64,000 bases of DNA from Colletotrichum lupini (lineage: Eukaryota; Ascomycota; Sordariomycetes; Glomerellales; Glomerellaceae), in NCBI RefSeq assembly GCF_023278565.1, contig NC_064675.1, forward strand, positions 2,852,001 through 2,916,000, read 5' to 3'. The notes under the pieces are model-generated. The model was not told the DNA's origin and did no database searches. It worked only from the letters and a program-made list of their open reading frames with translations. Position numbers and translations under genes: made by a program. The first letter of the stretch is position 1, and every line of letters starts with the position of its first letter. Shown here in pieces: positions 47,174-59,700 of this stretch.

Positions 47174-50100
47174 TGCAACGTGACCAAGCTCACGTCACAG
47201 AGGATGGCCTTGGACTCGAACTATCCAGGTGCACTGACTCCGTACTATAATAGCTTGGTGCACAACGAATTGCAGTTTCTCTATGTTCCTGGTGGCTCTA
47301 TGGTTCTTAGTCGTCTTGAATCAAGCGGTTGGTGGGTTCTCCCTAGATTTGCGACCTCTAGGCCAAGAGTGGTGTTTTCGACATGACACGGCGGATCTGA
47401 CAGAGTTATGCGATGCCTCAACTCTGTCTAGGGTGCCATCTCAATTGCCTGGGGGCTCTGCCAAAACCATCGAAGTCTCGCGACTGAAGTTTGGGCATCT
47501 GCGGATTTGTGTTTTGGATAATGTAAGTCTACGGGGCGTGATGCTCATGGAAATGAAGTATACTCGGAACAAAGCGCGTTCTTTTACATTGATCAACCGC
47601 GACAAAGTCGATGGAAGTCTGATCTACGCTCCTGTGGGTAGCTCGATTGGATACAGCTCATGCAGCCGATGGGTAATATGGGCTACCGGAACATGTTGCT
47701 TCCTAGCCTATAGGCTATGTGGCTAGCTACTCGCAATTATCCTTTGGAAAACCCTCACTATCATCTCGAATAGCCGGGTGATCGTGGAAGCCCATAGGAG
47801 CCCATCCAGGTTTCAAGTCCAGTCCGGTCCATGTGAGCACATAGCTCTGACTATAGAAGCTGAAAGGTAATTTTCTTCAGAACTGGAATGAACAAGCAGC
47901 GACAGAATCATTTTGGTATATCAGGCATGTGGAATGACGTTCTGTGAAGATTTCGTGGCGCATATGTTCTTGTTGGTAACGCCGATCGCAACGGGTCCGA
48001 GTTACCGGTAAAAGTGGAGACAATGTCCGATCACTTGTGGAGATGCATCGGCAGTCCCCCGGGTTTCGGAACCTTCCCTCAGCGGAGAGCACGGATCGAG
48101 TTGGAAACCCACTAAACATTACCGACGCAGCTTCAAAAGAATAGGTTCGGTCCCTAGGAGGTATCAAATCGGTTCAGTGACATACTGACAGCTTGCCACT
48201 TTCTTTTGGAAAGAGGATGATGTCTCTACCTCCTTACAAGCATACCCCACGGCAGCAAGATTAAGACTCAAGAATGTTGTCAATACGAATATAGGACCAA
48301 CCATCTCATCTATCAATTCATGGTTGGCGCGATCGATGTTGATTTCGCTATCTAGCGGCGTCGTGGTCGGACCGGTCGGCTCTTAGGACCACGTCTGTGC
48401 CGCAGTAACGATAGCGTCTGCCTCAGCCAAACAACAAGCGTTCGCTAATCTTGCAATGCAGTTCAAATAAGCTCAAATACAACGTTGTAACGATGCAAAA
48501 GTTAGTCTTAATCTGTCGTGTTGGAGTGAGCGAGTGCGCGTTGGGCTCGCATGGGTGGCCGCAAACGGCCCGAAATCGTGCCAGTCCTTCCACTAGCGAC
48601 AAGCTTAATCCGTAGGTATCGTCTTTGACCGAATTTACGAACTATTTATCAAGCTTCACGACGATGACAAGCAACGGAGGGCAAGTTGAGATGTGTTTCT
48701 CACTCGAATAAGAGCGAGAGTCTGTCTCGTTCGATTCTGCAGTAGTATTGGTTGGACAGCCTCACATGAGCACTCAATGAATATCTGTTCGCTTGGTGAG
48801 AAAACAAACAGAGAAAACAGCGAGTCAGACCTGAGAATGTCGCCATTTAGTTAAAGTGACAGTATATTTACCGCTAGGTCTGAAGCAAGCTGACAAGATT
48901 CAACAGTTCATCGTGGAAAGGAGGTTTGTGGTTGATCCGAAAGCAACTAGACTGATGTGCCAGTGGGCGGCCAACTCCTTCACTACCTCCAAGTGAGGCA
49001 TCATCAATCTATCAACAGCGGAATAAGCTTTCCATACGTCACTGTGGGAAGCTCGCCACGGGAGCACCGACCTGTCGGCTTCTTGGGCTCTCACACAGGG
49101 CTGCTCTGTCCGTGGTGTTGCCGCGGCACGGAATGGGGCGAATCAAGAGCCACGGAAGAAGACATCAGAAAAGGGGAAAGGGGAAGGGAGCTGCACCCTG
49201 TCCCATATAATTTGAGTGTCTCACCCGTGATGAAGGCACTCTTCATCAGCAGGCTGCAACGAAGCTAGACGCGACTATTCTCCACCACTCCTTTACACCA
49301 TCGTCCCCTAATTCGAGAATTGATATGGCTTTCGTCTTGGCTTCTGTCGAGTGCTGCTGACTTGAGGCTACATGAAGGCTCAAGAGGCCCTATCGTTCGG
49401 GATCACCCGCGTTAGTGTGCTGATCAGAGTCCAGAAAGGAGCTGAACCTGTCCAACATTCCGTAGACCCACAGACCATCAGCCCGTCATTCCTCGTCGTT
49501 CTCCCGCATTACGGTATCGCAAAGTCCGACAGCAGCCTTTCAGGGGCATACACTCTTTTTTCTCTTTTGTTTAAGAAGTAGCCCAGATGAGAAAGTAAAA
49601 GTCTATGGGGCATATAAGATACTTCCAAAGTTAGACACTTGGATGAACCCATGCTGGTATCGTTTGGCCGACCTCTACCCCTTAGGACGAAATCGTCAGT
49701 CAGATGATGGTCTCTTTGGGAGCACCTGAAGCGCCCTGTCTGCCTTCGCAATACTGCTTCCTTAGTTATTGCTTCTTTAGCTCCGAAGTCTGGACTGCCC
49801 CCGCTTATCGCCCGTTAGTTTGAAGTAGAACAGCTAGTCTCTTAGTCAAGCTTAGGGACGGGATGAGAGCGTGAGGAGAGTGTGTCCGCAAGATGTGGGG
49901 GCTGGCAATGTGTCTCGCCTCACTTTCAAGCTTTCTCAGAACACTGTAAGAATGGAGTAGGAGCTGTTCTCTGAGTACGTCAATGATTAGGGGATGAACT
50001 GGATTTCCACAGTGCCGGAGCGGAAAGCAGCAATGGCTTCAGCTATTGCCCCCGTTTCTAAGATAACCTCGACAACTTGCCCGTCATTCTACCCGATACG

Positions 50101-50997
50101 ACCGTATGTTTGATGTCCATCCTAAAGAAATATTATTTACCCTATGAATATATCTACGTATTCTCGGCGACCACTGTCCGGAGCCTCATGTCAAGCCTTC
50201 GAAGCTTCCTGCTCTTGATGCCTGAAATGGGCAGCTGATGATCGACTCCAGTCGTCTGGCTTGGCTCCCGTCATTCATTTGGCGTTTCAATGTCGACTCT
50301 TAATGGCGAGAATAACGGCAGCCGCATTCCTCAGAAGCGAGACGAGAGACGGATTACGGTTTCTTTCCAAACGGTTTCCCATATCTCATCTATATTTGGT
50401 GACGACCGTCTTACTCGCCTACAAATCCAAGCACAGTCCAGCCTTTGGAGGTGCGTCGATACTCGCTTGGAAGGTACAGTCGTGCCTCCTGGGCATCATA
50501 GGTACCTATGCTAAGATCACTTTACCGATTTTATCGTCCGCTTTTTCCGCCCAGACGGCGACATACGGTAACCGTATCTAAGCACATTCCTTTTTTTGCG
50601 TTCACCACATACGGTCTCTCGCCTGGCTAGCTTCCACCGTGCCTCCTGCCAGGCGTTCCGCCCTCTATAGCTTGTCCCATTTAGACAAGTTACCACAACT
50701 CGACTTGACCCCAAAGGCTTCGGAAAAGCTATGACTCCGCGTCACGAAACTTACTGCTATCTGTATCCACGAGCTGTGGAGGGCCTTCGACTCGTTGCCT
50801 TGTTTTCCTCATGCGCACTACTGAAAGCTCCAACCCCGCTCACCTTAAATACGAGCCGCTTCTTCAAACAAGTATGATCAGAAGTAGACGTGGGCACTCA
50901 TTCTCTTCTTTGCTCATTCCCCAATGCCTTAGCATTGGAGAGAACCATCTTTCTGTAGACCTGCGTTTCACCACCCAAGACGACAGCCGGAATCACC
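47174..50997. other. Gene-poor region between the remnant and the second zinc-finger gene
   Basis: 3.8 kb. The only long frame, 47283-47726 (147 codons; contains LKFGHLRICVLDN and VMLMEMKYTRNKARSFTLIN), reads partly like protein and could be a further piece of the remnant, but has no domain I can name. 50290-50514 is a short frame without support. Nothing else seen. Confidence 0.4.
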
Positions 50998-51594
50998 ATG
51001 ACTTCTGAAAAGGCACTCGTGTGCTGCGGCAAGACATTCACTCAGAAAGGCAACCACAAGAGACACACCAAGACCGTTCATTCAGCACGCGTTAAAATGC
51101 CCTGCGGTGGATGGCTCAAGCCTAGGGCAGACAACGTGAAGCGCCATCAGACACAGTGCGAGACATGCAAATGTCTTCGCAGTGGCCATCTCGCAAGCCA
51201 GAACGACTCGGAAACCGAATCAGAAAGCTTTCAGAGAGAGCTTCATACTTCTCCAGCATTCATTGACCCGACTCACGTGGAGTCAACCACAGCCGAAGGA
51301 TTTGACCCACGACATTGGGACACAGCTCCTCCAACGGCAGACTGCAGTCAAGCAGGACGGACGTTCGTCTCAGCCAATTTAGACTCGGCCATTCCTGTTG
51401 ATACTGGAACCTGGACTGGCTTAATCGACAGCATCTTCGAATCTCAGGTGCCGCCAACTTTATTGAACACAACCCTCTCGAACGCAATGGGACAACACAT
51501 GGGCGTCGGCTATGGCAACGTTGGAAACACTTCCACATACTATTGCCCGTACATTTGTGACGACTCAGTTAACTTCGAAGGAGAAAACGCATAG
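50998..51594 (+). CDS. Small two-finger C2H2-type protein (paralogue B)
   Basis: A 198-residue protein in one exon, starting MTSEKALVCCGKTF with ATG in ATCACC context. Finger 1 has C9/C10-x12-H23-x4-H28 (CCGKTFTQKGNHKRHTKTVH), where the two Cys are adjacent or nearly so, unlike the C-x4-C of paralogue A. Finger 2 is the single-Cys unit MPCGGWLKPRADNVKRHQTQ ending in Cys. The remaining 130 residues are acidic and polar (SETESESFQRE) with GTWTGLIDSIFE, matching the WTG motif of paralogue A. Probably a nucleic-acid-binding nuclear protein, role unknown. The two genes are 4.6 kb apart, in the same orientation, and diverged, so the duplication is not recent. Confidence 0.65.
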   Translation: MTSEKALVCCGKTFTQKGNHKRHTKTVHSARVKMPCGGWLKPRADNVKRHQTQCETCKCLRSGHLASQNDSETESESFQRELHTSPAFIDPTHVESTTAEGFDPRHWDTAPPTADCSQAGRTFVSANLDSAIPVDTGTWTGLIDSIFESQVPPTLLNTTLSNAMGQHMGVGYGNVGNTSTYYCPYICDDSVNFEGENA

Positions 51595-53051
51595 TAAGCA
51601 CTGGTCAATGACTCTTTCTGCCATGAGCCATCATTGAGGAGGTATCGTAGCCCCGGGTTTACGATGAACGAGCGGCTGCCTTGAGGGGAAGGCCACTGAC
51701 CTGACCACGGAGAGGTTTCAGGGATGTGGTCCACCGGGACAATCCAATGATTTTTCTGGGTAGAAGAGCTTTGATTGAAAGTTGGGAGTAAATTTATTGT
51801 TGCAATAGAAAACACTCAATGACATTGTGTCAAGCATCGACCACTTCCCCTGGGACAGATGAATTCCCTGTGGTGCACATCCCTCGAATTAGCAGAGGAA
51901 GGGAGACTAAGCTCAAGGTAGTGTCCTACGGGTAGTTGCGATGAACCAAGATCCTTGGAATGGAAAGGCACGAAAGATGAAGAGTGCAGCGGCCCGAGGA
52001 TTGTTTCTTGCTGTCGCCCATGGCCCATCTGTGCAACGGTATCCCCTGTCAGCCAGTGATCCGGAAGTATCTCCAGCAATTCGGACACGGACCAAGCAGA
52101 GCTTCCCCAAGCTCTGCCCGCTTGATGCATTGCTGACCATGTCCGAGTAAGGTAAGACATATTCCTGGATCCATTGTTCATTGACTTCTTGGCAGCTGTT
52201 CTCTACTCGCGTTGCCTCGCGCACGCTACCTCGAGGAGGTCAGCCAGGAGCGGGCCGGGCTGCCACGTCGGCTGCCTGCATCGGACTTCAACTACCCATC
52301 GATGAGCGAGGCTGGACCAGGTGATCCATTGGCTCCATAGAGAATGCGTCATTGACTTGGGATCTCATACATACTATCCAATCCTTTCGCCCGGCCTCGA
52401 GTCGTGATTGTGTTCGATAGGAGGCCGTGAGGTAAGACATATTTTCTTTCATTCTTCTGCCTCTTTTCCAGTGCAGGTCATCCAGATGATAGAGTTTAAG
52501 GCGTGATCTAGGAGCTGACGTGATTGATGACCTCTGCTTGAACAGACAGGAACACCCCGTTTGAGGGCTGCAACGGCACTTTGACTTGGAATAATCTAAG
52601 CCGGAGCTGTCGTGATGCCATCTCAAGTGATATCCATAGCTCCGATGAGCTCCAAAAGAGTTAAGGTTTACCTGACGCCACATGCCTGGCTAGTTGCCTA
52701 ATGATTCGTCCGTACCTGGCCACCAGGTTGAGCCGTCTTGGCAGGGAGAGAAGCGTGTATCTTCTACGCACACCTCATTAGCACGTGTTCTCGAGACAAC
52801 CTGTAAGCTTCAGGGTAGAGGAAAAGAAAGTCCCCGCTCGCGTCTTAGCTGCATGACCTGGAGAGCATGATACTTGGCAGCCTTCCGGAGACAGCAGGCC
52901 TTTTCACGATAAAATTCGCTAGGATACGCGATTCCAACGGTCAACTCAACAAATTTCGAAGCCATTCCTCTCGATTCATATGCTCACAAGACCTTTCCTG
53001 CAGAAAGACGAGTTCAAACACGGTAGATGATTGATCCCGATTTCAGCGGAA

Positions 53052-53087
53052 CGGCTTATCCGACGGCCGGCCGAAGGCCGTAAGCCG
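53052..53087. repeat. 36 bp hairpin (CGGCTTA...TAAGCCG)
   Basis: CGGCTTA at 53052-53058 pairs with TAAGCCG at 53081-53087, and the GC-rich centre (GGCCGGCC) is itself self-complementary. Together they can form a stable stem. Confidence 0.6.
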
Positions 53088-53336
53088 GAGTGGGGCCGAA
53101 GACAAAGGATGGTGGATACCACCGTTGGCCAACGGCGCAGGACGCCAGTTGAGGTGGTTTGCGGCCTCCGGAGTACCTTACGTTGGCTCCTGGCGAGCCT
53201 CGGGAGAAAAAGCAATGAGGACATGCTTATCTAGCCCCGACGTGCAGGGGTTCGTAGCTTGGCGGCAGTTTTCCGCCAATCTATCATCCGTCATATCCAA
53301 TGAGCTGTTGGAGGGCCGAGTCTGCAGGGTTGACCT

Positions 53337-53407
53337 GACAAGGGGGGGGGGTGGACAAAATCAAAAGTTGTCCCCCCCCTTGTCTGACATGTCGGAGCCG
53401 GCATGTC
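53337..53407. repeat. Two adjacent palindromes, one with G10/C8 arms
   Basis: GACAAG followed by ten G (53337-53352) and GGACAA pairs with TTGTC, a C-run and CTTGTC (53368-53384) around a short A-rich loop. Immediately after, GACATG...CATGTC (53386-53407) forms a second palindrome. Confidence 0.7.
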
Positions 53408-55942
53408 ACACATCAGAGTGAGCCGAAGGCGATCTCGGGAATTGTTGTGTCTGCCAATTCTCTTGCATGAGTTACGCCTCTACGGCTGCAGCGGGCGGAG
53501 AGGCTCCTGGAACCCGCGTGTCCTGCACAGAAGTAGCCCATCGCCCGGGCCATAGGTGCTGCCCAGCGAGTCCCAGCGTCCATTCAACACCCTGGCTGCG
53601 AGGCTCTGTTGAGCTCTACCATCATAGTACAACCGTGACTGAGTTTATTCAACGCATCGGGAGTTCTTGGAGCAGGCAACAAGAAGATCAGCTCGGCGGG
53701 ATGACGCCGGCACGGACAATGTGGTCGACGCGCCAAGTAGCCTCGGAAGGCGTCACAGATCCGACATTCTAAGTCTCGTTCGCTGTATAGTGGCCGGACG
53801 GCGTAGAAGAAAACGGCACTGCCGGCTTGGCAGGTCAGACTCCTCCTGAATATTCCTTAAAGAGTATTGCGCAGCCTACTGATTCATAATGATCCGACTA
53901 TTGGGGTAGACAGGCCGTCTTCATGTTGCTGCGTTAATCTCATATTCGTGAGAACATGTGTGATGTACTTGGACGTCGTTCAATTAAGCTCGCTTCGGCT
54001 CACGCCAATCCTGAGTCTTTCATAAGCAGCAGAAAGCGCATTCGGTACCGACTACATCGGAGGTGTTTGGGCGGCTCCTGGCACAGAGGACAAGAGAGGG
54101 CCCCCTTCGAATGTCGAGATACGAGAACTTGATCGAACTAGCTACCTTGCTGTTGGTGACGGGTAATGGCTTCCGTGTGCCGGGACTGGGATCGAGACGT
54201 TGGGTCTCTTGGATCCCTGTTGGCGTGCATATTGGGACTGAGGGAGTATGTGAGAGCTGACGAGTCTGACACCCTTGTCCGCGCAGGCGGACCTCGCATT
54301 GCATATTCCAGCAGAAAATCTTTGAAGATCCGTACGGATAGAAGGGAAATTGGCGTCAGCTCCATCCTCTGGATCTTCTAAGACCCGTGTCCGTCGCGGC
54401 TGCCGCTGGTGTGGTGTGGTGCATGTGGGCGGTCCAGAGAAACCAGCACGGGTAAGGCTTCCTAGTGCCCGGGATCTGTACAGTACGCTATACGGAATGG
54501 GCGGAACGGGAATGGGAGCTGCTCGTCGTGCCACGCCCCGTCCAGTTCTCAATAGGCTACAAGGAACACCCGCCAGCGTATGTTTACTGGCCAAATTTGG
54601 GAGATCTGTTTGGATCTTAAGGTAACATGTATGGATACGGAACCGTAGTTGACAGACCAAAGCTAAGGTAAGGCAACGTAGGTAGGTGACGCTAGCATGG
54701 GTGACGTGCTGGATGTTCTAGAAAGCCCCAGACGACCCAGATCCAGCAAGAAACCGTCTGTCAATACTTGGGTTCGCTCGAGACCCAACGCCCCTGTCCG
54801 TGACTTGCAAGTGACATGAAGACCCTAGCCGTCTACCTGGCTAAGAAGACACCCCCGCTGGCGTTGACGGTGCCTGTGCCAAGGTTCCCAATATATCCTG
54901 GTTGTCAGATGACGGCGTGTGCGGTGGACTCTATACCTCAAAAGAGATTCACTTGAGTTCGCTTTGACCTGCCGTGGATACATGAGAAGCCCATAGTCGG
55001 ACAGTGTATCACGTTTCCTGCAAGGCACCCCGAGGAGCAGACACTCATGTAAATTCTCGATGTTGGAACCCCTTCGACTTCACTATGCTGGCGCCTCTTT
55101 AGGTTTGGTTTATCTAGGTAGCAAAACATGGACCAAGTACTCCGTAAGCTACAAATTATCAGTTTGGTCTTTGGATGACCCCCGCCAGGTCAAGCAAGCT
55201 GTCTCGCCGCTGGAGGCAGAGTATGCAAGTATCCGCGGGAACCCGTTTGTGTGCGGTGGTGAATGAAGACTAAGTTAGTGCCGTCTGTGTGTCCGTGCCG
55301 TTGCCGTTGGGAAAATCGTGGATATGGGAGCACCGTTGACCAGTGGCGGGTCAATCTTTCCACGCCCCAGCCTGTCGATTCCGATTCCCTACCAGTACAC
55401 ACGCACTGGAGATGCTCCGTACGGTAGGTGAGTAAGACCAAGCTCAAAGGCAAGGGGCGCTTACGATTATGTTTTCGGTTAGTTCAACCTCTTCCTATCT
55501 CACAGTATGAGAGTATCTCTCTATGAGGTACCAGAAGACGAAACTCGGTCGAGCCACAGAGAGAACTGATCAGCATACGCCCAAGAAAGTATGAGGCCGT
55601 GCGACGAAGAGCGGTTTCTACGAAGTGCATCACCAAGGTCGGAAAAGTACCTTGCAGATTGGCAGTCAATCCCATTTCAGCAACCGCAGGGGCTTGATAA
55701 TCTGGCGTGCTTGGAAGGACTAGGAGCGGAGAGTCAAGATTTTGCGAGAACATGATTTGGAGGGGCTTGGCAACGCAACACCCATTGTGGCCCGTAGCTG
55801 CAGGATAGACTTCCATTGCGCAGATCATTTCCAGACGAGCAGAAAAAGAAAAGTCAGGTCCCGCGACGATGGAATTGTGCACATAAGCAAGTGACGCGGT
55901 TCCCTCGAGTTGGAAAAGCGATCGCTTCTAGGTCGAAAAACC

Positions 55943-55969
55943 GGGGGAGGGGGGGGGGGGGGGGGGGGG
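55943..55969. repeat. Poly-G run (GGGGG-A-G21)
   Basis: Five G, one A, then 21 G. It lies about 70 bp before the switch to TA-rich repeat DNA. Length may be inexact because homopolymers are error-prone in sequencing. Confidence 0.8.
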
Positions 55970-56035
55970 TACGGTAGACTGCAAGAGGCACTCTGCCAAA
56001 ACCGTTCTTTCTAATAGACCTACGGCTACTGCAAA

Positions 56036-56494
56036 TTTTAAGTATTAATAGCACGACTTTCTTATATATATAAATAAATATTATAATAAATCCTATATAT
56101 TATTATAAAGAATTACTTATAACTATAAGTAGTAGCGGTTATTTGTTTTTTTTTATTTTGCCTTTGCTAGTTACTCGGGCGGTTCTTAATATCGATTATA
56201 TAGTATTAATACATAGTATTAATAAATATTCCTATTATCTTAATAGACTATTCTTTTTTAGATTTTCTAACTTTTTAACTTTCCCTCTTATAAAGTTTAT
56301 AACTACGGATTATTAATAGTAATATTAGGCGCCCGATACTACTACTTTATAAGCTACTTACTTAGCTAAGTTTATTACCCTCTAGGTAATAATAGTTTAT
56401 AATAATATAGTATTAAAAATACCCTCGTTATTATTATTAAGAATAATACCGACCTTATTAATATACACTTTTAACTTCGACTTATATATATATA
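56036..56494. repeat. TA-rich RIP-like repeat flanking the second retrotransposon (left part)
   Basis: GC-normal DNA changes abruptly to TA-rich sequence near 56036. The segment lies outside the LTR element and is continuous in character with 63859-64000, so the retrotransposon appears nested in an older mutated repeat whose identity cannot be read. Confidence 0.6.
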
Positions 56495-56696
56495 TATTAG
56501 TATCCCTATTATAGGGTAGTTAGTTCGAACCGTAGTTAACGAAGAGATTAATTAAACTATATAAATATCTACGTAAGTATAAAAAGGAGGTTCTAACCGT
56601 AGGTTAGGCTAGCTATAATAATTATAAATAGGGCCCCTAATTAGCCCCTGCGCAGTTAGCTATATACTACGGTTAAATTAGACTTCTAATTTAATA
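56495..56696 (-). repeat. 3' LTR (202 bp) of the second copia element
   Basis: Begins TATTAGTATCCCTATTATAG and ends TTTAATA on the + strand. The outer (left) end keeps CCC and GGG that read TCC/TTAT in the partner, while the inner end is TA-mutated. Confidence 0.9.
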
Positions 56697-56700
56697 CTAA

Positions 56701-56715
56701 CTTTCTCTTTTTTTT
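56701..56715 (-). other. Polypurine tract of the second copia element
   Basis: CTTTCTCTTTTTTTT on the + strand is a purine-only run of A and G on the element's coding strand, four bases from the 3' LTR, where plus-strand priming takes place in LTR elements. Confidence 0.6.
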
Positions 56716-59700
56716 ATTAATTTAACTGCTACGGTTAGAGGTATAATTCGACCTCGGGCCCGTTTACTAAGTCGTCTCTTTTTCTCCTTTTTCTTTACTC
56801 TTTTTATATAACCTATCCCTCTATTTATATAATAACTTTTCTACTACTTACGAATTATTCTAATCCCTTATTTAGTACTATTTTTATAAAAGCGTCTGCG
56901 AGGTTATTTTTATTATTAATCTAACGGATCTTAAGTATTTCGTACCTTTCGTACGATTACTTAAGGGCTATAATATCAATTATAAGCCTCTTTTCTTTTA
57001 TCGTTTTTAATTTAACGAGGTATTTATATAATAAGTAGGAATTAGTATAAATAATTATTAGAATATATAGAAGGCTAATTTAATTAGTAATTTTCTTTAG
57101 CGTCGTTAAAATCGTATAAGAGAAGTTAACGCCGTTAATTATACTATATATTTCCGACGCTAGTATATTTCTTATTACCCGCTTATTTTTAGTTAACGAG
57201 TAGTAAATTATATTACTATATATAGTAAATTCGCTCTTACTTATATTCTTATTAACTAGGATAATAATATACCCTAATTACGAAGTAAGGTCGTTATTAT
57301 TTATAAATAACTTATTAACGAAGACGTAGAGCTTATTAATCGCAAGGTCGATTAGGTAATAAACGAGACCTCGATTAAGATTCGTTTATTACTATTTAAG
57401 CTACTTATTAAGTACTTTAACGTTTTGTTTAGTTAAATTTATAGCTTATACTACCTTAGCGTAGTTAAAAGTTACCTCGGGCTAATAAATACTTATAATA
57501 TATACCCCTCGCGCAAGCTTAACCTTATATTACTTTTTAATATTAGTTACGTTCGGATTAACGAGATTAATTTTCTTACCCTACCCCTTTTATTAAAGAA
57601 TAACGGTTTCCCTTTTAATTATAAGAATCCCGCTATTAAATACTAGGGGGGTATTTATTATAAAAACCTTTTTTAGTTTTATTACGAAGCTTACTTTTTA
57701 AAGCTCCTTATTCTCTTTTTTTATAAAGTTAATATTAAATAGGCTTAATATATCGTTAGTCTATATTCTAACGATTTTAAATTAGTTACCTTCGTACTCC
57801 GCGATTAGTAAGTACGGGTCGTACGTAGAGGTAACTATTAATAGTTAATTAATATAAAAATCGTAGTAAGTAGCCTATTAATAGGTGCCCGATTCTGCGA
57901 GCCTATATAATAGCTTAAGCACTTTAATAATCGTGCTTTTTAAGTACTTACTAACTATTTCCTTCGGTAAATAAGCTAGGATTTTCTTTATAAGCCCTAT
58001 AGCCAATTAGGTATAGGCCTAGGTAATATTATAGCTCTAAATTTTATATCCCTTCTTCCGTAGCGATACTATTAATACTATTATTAATCGTTAGCTATAG
58101 CGCTATATAATAAGTAATTATATAAGTAGCGTCGCCTTTTTAATATTACCGTATCCCTAAATTACGTATTTAGACTTCTTATATAGCTAAGGTATTCCTT
58201 TTTTTTTTAATTTTATAAACTATTCGTAATTTAAATATATAGAGGTTTATATATTTTTTTAAGTTATATAAAATAAATTAATAGACCCCTCGATTATAAA
58301 GAGTATCTATTTTAATAAGATCTAATCCCTTATATAGTTTTTTAATAGTTATAATTACGCTTTCTTTGCGTAGTTTAATTACTAACTCGAAATCGGCTTT
58401 CTTTTTTATTATATAAAAAGTATTAATTACCTCGTTATTAATAATAAATTACCGCGTTAGGGCTTATTATTATAGTCTTTTGCGACGTCTTACTAATAGT
58501 ATTAGTACCCTTTTAGTAATTTCTTTTTTCTCGTTATTTATTAGTATTACTATAACGATTTTATGAAGGATAATTTCTTATACCTCTGCCGTAAGTTATA
58601 TAGTTTCCTCTAGCTCTTCTTTTTTTTATAAGTTAGAAATTACCTCGTTAGGATTTATATAGTACGGTTTAATTACCGTAATTAATACTTTAAGTAGCTA
58701 GTTATAATCTCTCGTAACTATATAAGAGCGCTCGTTAATAGAAATTAACTTATATAGCCTAGCCTATTATTAAGTAATTTTGCGCTATACTTATATATCC
58801 GAATTTAGTAATATATTTAAATTATTCCCTATATTGGGCCTATTGTGCGTAGTAATTACCTCGTTAATTTACCTTTTTATACTTACCTCGCGCAGTGCCC
58901 GTATTATTTTTTTTAACTACTTAGGCTTGTTAGCTTATGCTTAGCGACGGTAATAAAGCTAAGGTCGTTCTTAAATATGCTCTAAATACTAATAGTATTA
59001 GTATAAGTCCGTTAGGCCCTATAGTATTATTATAGTATTTAAGTACTATTTAGAGGTATTCGTTATTAATAGAATCCGGATTTTCTTTTTTAATAATTCT
59101 AAACGCCCTTTTTAATTATTAGTATGCCCTTTTTACTTTTTTAATACTATAGTACGCTTTAACGAGTACGACTTTTAGTTATATACCGTAGGCCGTCGTA
59201 TTATCCCTAAATTTTACTAATTTAAAGCTAATACTAGCGTCGGTTTTAATACCGTCTAGCGGTCCTTAGTATATATCGATTTAGCTTTTCCGCAAAGCTA
59301 CTTATACTATTTTTATTTATAAATCCTAAAGGAATTACCCTACTTAGGGAGATATAGCTATATTAATTATATATAATACTAGCCGACTATTTAAATAGAA
59401 AATATTAATAACGATTTCCTAGTTAAAGTTAAGCTTATTACGCAATTTAAACTTAAATTTATATAGGCTCTGCGCATTTATTTAATATTAATAGCACACT
59501 TTTATTAACTACTCTAGCGCCCTTATTTCGATATTATTATTACTTAATTACTTTAAGAAGTTATATAGCCTCGTAACTAACGGGTATCCGAATTTCTAAT
59601 ATAGTCTTCTAAGCTTACTTTCCGTTAGGTAATTAATTAACTTCGTATTATTAGTAAGCTTTATAAACGTATACCCCTATTATTATTTAACTATTTCGAA

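Larger units (their letters stand above)
51595..56035. other. Gene-poor region with palindromes and a G-run
   Basis: 4.4 kb of GC-normal DNA up to the TA-rich block. Frames are short, overlapping and domain-free (the longest, 54660-54142 minus, is Arg/Pro/Ser-rich chance coding). Palindromes at 53052-53087 and 53337-53407 and the G-run at 55943-55969 are listed separately. Confidence 0.45.

Noticed and set aside
47283..47726. Possible DUF3435/FluG tyrosine-recombinase fragment (LRICVLDN...LMEMKYTRNKARS), which would suggest a Starship captain
   Set aside because: Only a loose resemblance in one stretch; no catalytic Arg/His/Tyr pattern and no element boundaries could be found. Decisive test would be an HMM search of this frame against DUF3435.
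54142..54660. 172-codon minus-strand frame
   Set aside because: Arg/Pro/Ser-rich, conflicting open frames on the other strand, no motif.
43948..56035. Idea that the gene-poor block is one giant mobile element
   Set aside because: No matching terminal repeats or target duplications were found around it, and no recombinase gene was identified.
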